From Propionibacteriaceae bacterium (GTDB taxonomy: Bacteria; Actinomycetota; Actinomycetes; Propionibacteriales; Propionibacteriaceae): DNA of 6,240 nucleotides. Position 1 is the first letter of the stretch. The number at the start of each line of letters is the position of its first letter. The stretch covers positions 1-6,240 of the forward strand of contig JAIRVA010000287.1 in assembly GCA_031254155.1 (NCBI GenBank). The letters run 5' to 3'. A program made the translations under genes and the position numbers. This document shows positions 1-4,508 of the stretch, one piece after another. The notes beneath the pieces were generated by a model. It saw only the letters and a list, made by a program, of their open reading frames with translations, had not been told where the DNA came from and made no database searches.

Positions 1-104
1 CCATCCACCACCAGCGGCACCCCCACCACACCCGCGACCACCAGCGAGACACTCGCGACAAAAGCTGCTGCACCACGACGAAAATGACGAACAAAGTCAA
101 CCAT
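1..104 (-). CDS. N-terminus of a secreted or membrane protein (partial)
   Basis: The minus strand reads from an ATG at 104-102 to the left edge without a stop, giving 34 complete codons that begin MVDFVRHFRRGAAAF. The peptide has a typical export-signal layout: a basic N-region (R6, H7, R9, R10), then a hydrophobic core from about residue 11 to 33 rich in Ala, Val and Leu. No cleavage site can be fixed because the mature part lies outside the window. A Shine-Dalgarno GAAGGGG (110-116) ends 5 nt before the ATG and supports the start. The gene is divergent from the ABC importer operon. It has the same orientation as the DUF11-type wall protein at the right edge, so it might be another surface protein, but no domain is visible. 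It is too short for standard ORF calling; start confidence rests on the RBS and the signal peptide. Confidence 0.72.
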   Translation of the reverse strand, partial: MVDFVRHFRRGAAAFVASVSLVVAGVVGVPLVVD

Positions 105-132
105 GACTGCCCCTTCAACAAATACGTTCGCC

Positions 133-164
133 ATAGTATGTCACGCCTAACCACTCCTCCACAA
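133..164 (-). promoter_or_regulatory. Possible sigma-70 promoter for the leftward gene
   Basis: On the minus strand a TACTAT hexamer (138-133) matches the TANNNT -10 consensus and lies about 29 nt before the ATG at 104. This leaves room for a short leader with the GAAGGGG RBS. The best upstream -35 candidate, TTGTGG (164-159), is 20 nt away, which is longer than ideal. The -10 is therefore plausible, while the -35 is weak. Confidence 0.3.
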
Positions 165-265
165 GCCAGTTTCTAATCAATACTGGGCCGGGTGCTGCTG
201 GCGCCGAAGGCGAGGAGCCACTCGGCATGAATGGCTTCTTCGCAATCAATTTGGTGTCGCCAGCT

Positions 266-278
266 ATGTGAGACACAT
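266..278. repeat. Small perfect inverted repeat ATGTG-AGA-CACAT
   Basis: The 13-nt element ATGTGAGACACAT has two 5-bp arms around a 3-nt centre. It lies 188 nt or more upstream of the lipoprotein start and about 160 nt upstream of the leftward gene. It could be half of a dimeric regulator site, but the arms are short and no second copy was found, so it could equally be chance. Confidence 0.25.
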
Positions 279-382
279 GCCCCGCGCCACTGACGGTGGC
301 ACCTCCCCAAGATGAGTTCATTATGACGGCGTCACACAAAAGAAATGAATCAACAAGGCACCAGCCATCCGCCGTCCGGAAT

Positions 383-404
383 GTTTACGCAATGTTCACC
401 TACG
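383..404 (+). promoter_or_regulatory. Candidate PHO box (PhoP binding site), two 11-nt direct repeats
   Basis: Two adjoining 11-nt units are visible: GTTTACGCAAT (383-393) and GTTCACCTACG (394-404). The streptomycete PhoP direct-repeat unit is G(G/T)TCAYYYR(G/C)G. The second unit matches it at all 11 positions and the first at 7 of 11; the flanking AATGTTYAC core repeats exactly 11 nt apart. The box ends 17 nt before the TACAAT hexamer at 422-427, so it overlaps the -35 position, where OmpR/PhoB-family activators typically bind. A further partial GCACC at 408-412 is slightly out of phase. By inference, the operon would be induced under phosphate limitation. Assigning PhoP rather than another OmpR-family regulator is not possible without binding data. 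Confidence 0.5.
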
Positions 405-421
405 AGGGCACCATTCTCACA

Positions 422-427
422 TACAAT
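422..427 (+). promoter_or_regulatory. -10 element TACAAT of the transporter operon promoter
   Basis: TACAAT matches the TANNNT actinobacterial -10 hexamer. It would put transcription start near 433-436, about 30 nt before the ATG at 464. No good -35 hexamer stands 16-18 nt upstream (CCTACG at 399-404). That fits an activator-dependent promoter in which the PHO-box-like repeat replaces the -35 contact. Confidence 0.45.
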
Positions 428-448
428 GAAGCAGGGTACCGATCTCAC

Positions 449-456
449 AGGAGGAG
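449..456 (+). promoter_or_regulatory. Strong Shine-Dalgarno deciding the lipoprotein start
   Basis: AGGAGGAG lies 7 nt before the ATG at 464. It fixes this ATG as the start in preference to codons further upstream in the same frame. Confidence 0.9.
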
Positions 457-463
457 CATCACC

Positions 464-1615
464 ATGACTATCACTCGCCGGTTGAGTGCCATCACCGCCG
501 CCAGCGTCGTACTCGCGCTGGGCCTGGGGGCGTGTAGCACCTCCAACAACTCATCCACCTCGGCCGGGACGACCGCGGCCACGACCGGAGCGGCCGTCAA
601 CGCGGCCACGGCCACCTCCCTGGCCGACTTCGGCACGCTGGACGACCTGGCCGCCGCCGCCAAAGCCGAGGGGGCCCTGAACGTCATCGCGCTCCCCCAC
701 GACTGGGCGAACTACGGCGCGATCATGGACGCCTTCAAGGCAAAATACCCCGGCATCACGATCAACGAACTCAACCCGAACGCGGCGAGCGCGGAAGAGA
801 TCACCGCCGCCAAGACCAACAAGGGCCTCGACACCGCCCCCGATGTCTTCGACCTCGGTCTGACCGTCGCGCTGGCGAACACCGCCGAGTTCGCCTCGTA
901 CAAGGTTGCGACCTGGAACGACATCCCCGACCTCTTCAAGGATGCGAACGGCAAGTACTACGGCGACTACGGCGGGTTCATGGCGCTCGGCATCGACTCG
1001 TCGCGGTACCCCGTCCCCACAACTATCCAGGACCTCCTGGGCCCCGCTTACAAGGGCGCGGTGGCCATCAACGGTGATCCGACCCAGGCCGGCTCGGCGT
1101 TCGCCTCGATCGGGCTCGCCACGCTCCTCACGGGCGGTACGCTCGACGACTACTCCACGGGCATCACCTTCTTCAAGCAGATGAACGCCGCCGGGAACTT
1201 CCTCAAGGTGGACCCGACCGACGCGACCATCGCCAGCGGCGAGACCCCCATCGTCTTTGACTGGGACTATCTCAACGCCGCCCAGACCAAGAACGTCCCG
1301 ACCTGGCAGACCATCATCTTCCCCGGTGAGGGGCTCGCGGGCTACTACTACCAGGCCGTCAACGTCAACGCCTCCCACCCGGCGGCGGCGCGGCTGTGGC
1401 AGGAGTTCCTCTACTCCGACGAGGGGCAGAACCTCTACCTGGGCGGCGGGGCCCGGCCGGCCCGGATGGACGCGATGACGACCGCCGGTACGATCGACAA
1501 AGACCTGGCCGCCGCCCTGCCCGCCGCGCCGAAGAGCTATTCCATGCCGGACGAGACCCAGAGCACCAACGCCGGGACGTTGCTTGGCCAGCAGTGGGCC
1601 GCCGCGATCGGCTAG
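464..1615 (+). CDS. ABC transporter solute-binding lipoprotein (PotD/AfuA/PhnS-like)
   Basis: This is a 383-residue extracellular solute-binding protein that captures the substrate and delivers it to the permeases encoded just downstream. The N-terminus is a lipoprotein signal: MTITRR, a hydrophobic stretch at residues 7-22, then the lipobox LGAC with Cys24 as the lipidated residue. Residues 25-52 are a Ser/Thr/Ala/Asn-rich flexible linker, after which the globular domain starts with a family-typical 'AKAEGALNVIAL' segment (66-77). Later landmarks are 'KYYGDYGGFMALGI', 'FDWDYLNAA' and the C-terminal 'WQEFLYSDEGQNLYL', which resemble periplasmic binding proteins of the spermidine/putrescine, ferric iron and 2-aminoethylphosphonate group. 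Size is usual for the family. The start is set by AGGAGGAG 7 nt upstream. It is the first gene of a four-gene operon under the candidate PHO-box promoter. Substrate is unproven: phosphonate or phosphate ester is favoured only through that regulatory site; iron or polyamine remain possible. Confidence 0.9.
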   Translation: MTITRRLSAITAASVVLALGLGACSTSNNSSTSAGTTAATTGAAVNAATATSLADFGTLDDLAAAAKAEGALNVIALPHDWANYGAIMDAFKAKYPGITINELNPNAASAEEITAAKTNKGLDTAPDVFDLGLTVALANTAEFASYKVATWNDIPDLFKDANGKYYGDYGGFMALGIDSSRYPVPTTIQDLLGPAYKGAVAINGDPTQAGSAFASIGLATLLTGGTLDDYSTGITFFKQMNAAGNFLKVDPTDATIASGETPIVFDWDYLNAAQTKNVPTWQTIIFPGEGLAGYYYQAVNVNASHPAAARLWQEFLYSDEGQNLYLGGGARPARMDAMTTAGTIDKDLAAALPAAPKSYSMPDETQSTNAGTLLGQQWAAAIG

Positions 1616-1619
1616 CCCG

Positions 1620-2513
1620 ATGTCAGCCACGGCCGCCAGCACCGGCACCCGGCCACGGTTCCGGCGTGTCCGTGGGTGGGCGGGGACGCTCGGCCTGGCG
1701 CCGTTCACCGCGTACGTGGGCCTGTTTCTCGCCCTCCCGACGGTTCTGGCAATCACCACCGGTCTGCTCGACGTGAACGGTCACCTCACCTGGCACAACT
1801 TCTCGGCCCTCGCCGATCCCGTCGTGCTTCGGACCTTCTGGGCGAGCATCTGGCTGTCCCTCCTCACCGCCGCCATCGGCGCCCTCGTCGGGGCGCTGGT
1901 CTGCTACGCGCTGCTCGGCATCGCGTCGACCCGGCCGGTCCGAGTGGTCGTCGACGCGGCGGCGAGCGTGCTCGCCCAGTTCGGCGGCGTCATGCTCGCG
2001 TTCGTCTTCATCGCGACCATGGGCCGCAACTCAATCATCAACCAGTGGCTCACGGGCCTCGGCATCAACATCTACGCCTCGGGCATGTGGTTGTACGACC
2101 TGCCCGGCCTCATCCTGCCGTACATCTACTTCCAGATCCCGCTCATGGTCATCACCTTCATGCCCGCCATGGCCGGTTTGAAACCACAGTGGGCGGAGGC
2201 CAACGCCGTGCTCGGCGGGAGCCGCTGGACCTTCTGGCGCCGCATCGGGCTGCCCGTCCTCGCGCCCTCCTTCTTTGCCAGTTATCTCCTGCTGTTCGCG
2301 AACTCGTTCTCGGCCTTCGCGACCGCGGCGGCGCTCGCGAGCCAGGGCTCCCAGATCGTCCCGCTCCAGATCCGCGCCGCCCTGACCAGCGAGACCGTGC
2401 TCGGGCGGTCCAACCTGGCGGGCGCGCTCGCCGCCGGCATGATCGTCGTGATGGTGTTGGTCATGACGGGGTACGCCGCGGTCCAGCGGCGCGCCGGGAG
2501 GTGGCGGTCATGA
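1620..2513 (+). CDS. ABC transporter permease subunit 1 (PotB/PhnU-like)
   Basis: This 297-residue inner-membrane permease is one half of the translocation channel. Six hydrophobic segments are visible at about residues 23-49, 74-101, 113-133, 159-181, 214-240 and 267-287. Between the fourth and fifth lies the cytoplasmic EAA loop, 'EANAVLGGSRWTFW' from residue 193 to 'IGLP' at 209-212, which docks onto the ATPase. The final residues are basic (QRRAGRWRS). The ATG at 1620 follows the lipoprotein stop by only 4 nt and lacks a clear Shine-Dalgarno, so translation is probably coupled to termination of the upstream gene. An in-frame TTG at 1584, overlapping the lipoprotein gene, is less likely. 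The stop overlaps the next start by ATGA. Permeases of this type serve the polyamine, iron and phosphonate subfamilies alike. Confidence 0.9.
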   Translation: MSATAASTGTRPRFRRVRGWAGTLGLAPFTAYVGLFLALPTVLAITTGLLDVNGHLTWHNFSALADPVVLRTFWASIWLSLLTAAIGALVGALVCYALLGIASTRPVRVVVDAAASVLAQFGGVMLAFVFIATMGRNSIINQWLTGLGINIYASGMWLYDLPGLILPYIYFQIPLMVITFMPAMAGLKPQWAEANAVLGGSRWTFWRRIGLPVLAPSFFASYLLLFANSFSAFATAAALASQGSQIVPLQIRAALTSETVLGRSNLAGALAAGMIVVMVLVMTGYAAVQRRAGRWRS

Positions 2514-3310
2514 AGACCTCTTTCGTCCCCGGCCGGGCGACCCGTTGGATCATCGCCGTCATCGTCGGAGCCTTCGTCCTGATCCCGCTGCTCGCGACGC
2601 TCGAGTACACCTTCCGGGACCGGACCGGACACTCCTTCGCCCACTGGGCGGCGATCGCTGATCCGGCCAAGGCCTCGGTGTACAAACCGCTGTGGACCGG
2701 CCTCACCAACTCGCTCATCCTCGCGGCCGTCACCATCGTGATCGTGCTCGTCCTCGTCGCGCCGACGATGATTCTCGTCAATCTCCGTTTCCCCAAGTTG
2801 CGCCGCGTGTTCGAGTTCGTCGCACTCCTGCCGATCACCATCCCGGCCATCGTGCTCGTCGTCGGGCTGGCCCCGGTTTACCGCGTCGTGGGCCACCTGT
2901 TCGGCACGGGTGCGTGGACCCTGGCCTTCGCGTACGGCATCCTTGTCCTGCCCTTCTCCACCCGCGCGATCCAGGCGAACATCGACGCCATCAGCCTCAC
3001 CACTCTCACCGAGGCGGCCCGTTCCCTCGGCGCCTCCTGGTTCGGGGTCATCTGGCGCGTGCTGGCGCCGAACCTCCGCGGCGGCCTGCTCGCCGGGTCG
3101 CTCATCTCGGTCGCGGTCGTCCTCGGCGAGTACACGCTCGCCTCGCTCCTCGCCCGCCAGAACTTGCAGACGGCCCTGGTGATCGTCAACCAGTCGGATG
3201 CCTGGGTGGCGGTCATCTTTTCTCTCCTCGCCCTGGCGTTCTGCTTCCTGCTGCTGCTTGTCATCGGCCGGGTCGGGCGCGTCGGCTCATCTCGGAAGGA
3301 GCAGGCATGA
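2510..3310 (+). CDS. ABC transporter permease subunit 2 (PotC/PhnV-like)
   Basis: This 266-residue membrane protein is the second channel subunit. Hydrophobic segments are seen at about residues 12-30, 65-90, 102-122, 136-153, 190-213 and 233-254. The EAA loop reads 'EAARSLGASWFGVIWRVLAP' (residues 168-187) and is closer to the classical consensus than that of subunit 1. The protein ends with a short basic tail, SSRKEQA. The ATG overlaps the stop of permease 1 (ATGA at 2510-2513) and is preceded by GGGAGGT (2496-2502) 7 nt upstream, so it has its own ribosome entry in addition to coupling. It overlaps the ATPase gene in the same way. With subunit 1 it should form a heterodimeric channel. Confidence 0.92.
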   Translation: MKTSFVPGRATRWIIAVIVGAFVLIPLLATLEYTFRDRTGHSFAHWAAIADPAKASVYKPLWTGLTNSLILAAVTIVIVLVLVAPTMILVNLRFPKLRRVFEFVALLPITIPAIVLVVGLAPVYRVVGHLFGTGAWTLAFAYGILVLPFSTRAIQANIDAISLTTLTEAARSLGASWFGVIWRVLAPNLRGGLLAGSLISVAVVLGEYTLASLLARQNLQTALVIVNQSDAWVAVIFSLLALAFCFLLLLVIGRVGRVGSSRKEQA

Positions 3311-4389
3311 CAACGGAGGTACGCCAGGCGGCCGCGGTGGCACTGAAGGGGGTCGTCAAGGACTTCGGCACTACCCGCGTCCTGCACGGGCTCAATCTGA
3401 CCATTGCGCCGGGCGAGTTCGTCTCCCTGCTCGGCCCGTCCGGCTGCGGGAAGACGACGGCGCTCCGCCTGATCGCCGGCCTGGAGCAGCTCACGGATGG
3501 CGTCATCGAGCTGGGCGGTGTGGACGTCTCCGGCACCCCCACCAACAAGCGGGACATCGGCATGGTCTTCCAGGCGTACTCCCTGTTCCCCCACCTGACC
3601 GCGCTGCAGAACACGCTGTTCGGCCTCCAGATGCGGAAGACCCCGGCGGCGGAGGCCCGCCAACGCGCCGCCGAGGCGCTGGAGCTGGTGGGACTCGCCG
3701 ACCTCGGCGACCGGTACCCGTACTCCCTGTCCGGCGGACAGCAGCAGCGGGTCGCCCTCGCCCGCGCGCTTGTCACCTCCCCGCGGGTGTTGCTGCTAGA
3801 CGAACCACTCTCCGCCCTCGACGCCCAGGTCCGGCTGCAACTGCGCCTCCAGATCCGGCGCATCCAGCAGACGCTCGGCATCACCACGGTCTTCGTGACC
3901 CACGACCAGGAGGAGGCGCTCGCGATCTCCGACCGCGTCGCCGTGATGAACGCGGGCCACATCGAACAGATCGGGACCCCCGAGGAGTTGTACCTCACCC
4001 CGGCCACCCCGGTCGTGGCGGCCTTCGTCGGCATGTCCAGCCTGGTCCGCGCGGTCATCCGCGGTGACCAGGCGTGGGCGTGGGACATCCCGCTGCCCGT
4101 CCTTGGCCCGCCGACGACTGGCGACTGTGAGGTCTTCGTCCGCCCCGAGCACGTTCACGTCGCCGGTGCGGGCGACCCACGGTTCGAGGCGGTCGTCGAA
4201 ACGAGTACGTTCCTCGGTTCCATGCGGCGGACCCTGTTCCGTACCGACGATGACCAACTCATCACCATGCAGCACGATGTCAGCGAAACCTTCACCATCG
4301 GTACGCGGGTCGCGCTCACCATCGCACCCGTACCCGTGGCCGTCCGGCGGGTCAAAACCAGGTGCGCCACGGTTCGCGCCAGCGATTGA
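3307..4389 (+). CDS. ABC transporter ATP-binding protein with TOBE domain (PotA/FbpC/PhnT-like)
   Basis: This 360-residue cytoplasmic ATPase powers the importer. All catalytic motifs are intact: Walker A GPSGCGKT (43-50), Q-loop Gln89 in 'MVFQAYSLFPHLTALQN', signature LSGGQQQR (141-148), Walker B VLLLDEP (161-167, catalytic Glu166), D-loop SALD (169-172) and H-loop His199 in 'VFVTHDQEEA'. After the nucleotide-binding domain (to about 240) comes a regulatory beta-barrel region typical of TOBE domains (about 275-345; 'EVFVRPEHVHV', 'FLGSMRRTLF'), as in importers for polyamines, iron, maltose and phosphonates. The start overlaps permease 2 by ATGA and has AAGGAG (3296-3301) 5 nt upstream. It is the last gene of the operon and its stop is 57 nt before the hairpin at 4446-4500. 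Length is normal for the family. The substrate cannot be read from the ATPase. Confidence 0.95.
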   Translation: MTTEVRQAAAVALKGVVKDFGTTRVLHGLNLTIAPGEFVSLLGPSGCGKTTALRLIAGLEQLTDGVIELGGVDVSGTPTNKRDIGMVFQAYSLFPHLTALQNTLFGLQMRKTPAAEARQRAAEALELVGLADLGDRYPYSLSGGQQQRVALARALVTSPRVLLLDEPLSALDAQVRLQLRLQIRRIQQTLGITTVFVTHDQEEALAISDRVAVMNAGHIEQIGTPEELYLTPATPVVAAFVGMSSLVRAVIRGDQAWAWDIPLPVLGPPTTGDCEVFVRPEHVHVAGAGDPRFEAVVETSTFLGSMRRTLFRTDDDQLITMQHDVSETFTIGTRVALTIAPVPVAVRRVKTRCATVRASD

Positions 4390-4445
4390 CCCACAGTGAA
4401 GTCTGGTAGCGTACTCGCCGACTCGACAAGGGTATGAGCGGAAAC

Positions 4446-4500
4446 CGCACCGGGGTCCCTGGCCCGATCCACGTGGAGCGGCCCCAGGGACCCCGGTGCG
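4446..4500. terminator. Bidirectional terminator hairpin between convergent genes
   Basis: Bases 4446-4462 (CGCACCGGGGTCCCTGG) are perfectly complementary to 4484-4500, giving a 17-bp, very GC-rich stem with a 21-nt loop. The loop contains a 10-bp palindrome, TCCACGTGGA (4468-4477). No long T-run follows on either strand (plus side TCAGTTCGTT; minus side GGTTTCC), as is common for actinobacterial hairpin terminators. It lies 57 nt beyond the ATPase stop on the plus strand and 8 nt beyond the TAA of the minus-strand wall protein, so it can serve both transcripts. Confidence 0.8.
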
Positions 4501-4508
4501 TCAGTTCG

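Larger units (their letters stand above)
105..463. other. Divergent intergenic regulatory region
   Basis: This stretch separates two divergent genes and is visibly richer in A/T than its surroundings. The open frames crossing it (minus 115-339; plus 296-463 upstream of the lipoprotein start) look non-coding: neither has a good RBS, their composition is unlike the neighbouring proteins, and the plus one would place a hydrophilic extension before a lipoprotein signal peptide. It holds a possible promoter for the leftward gene, a small inverted repeat at 266-278, and the promoter, candidate PHO box and RBS of the transporter operon. Between about 165 and 260 I see nothing definite. No riboswitch architecture, IdeR-type iron box or tRNA was recognised. 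Confidence 0.7.

Noticed and set aside
115..339. Minus-strand open frame of 74 codons in the intergenic region
   Set aside because: It has no convincing RBS or domain, spans A/T-richer DNA with promoter features, and its end runs into the RBS zone of the leftward gene.
296..463. N-terminal extension of the lipoprotein reading frame
   Set aside because: It would put 56 hydrophilic residues before a classical lipoprotein signal, and would translate the promoter and the PHO-box-like repeats. The ATG at 464 has a strong RBS.
105..463. Riboswitch (TPP or other) or iron-box control of the importer
   Set aside because: I looked for these because related transporters carry thiamine precursors or iron. 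No thi-box-like pattern and no IdeR-like 19-bp palindrome was seen.
551..1759. Long minus-strand open frame (402 codons) opposite the lipoprotein gene
   Set aside because: It is a high-GC antisense shadow: composition rich in Arg/Gly/Val, no recognisable motif, and it lies opposite a clear family member.
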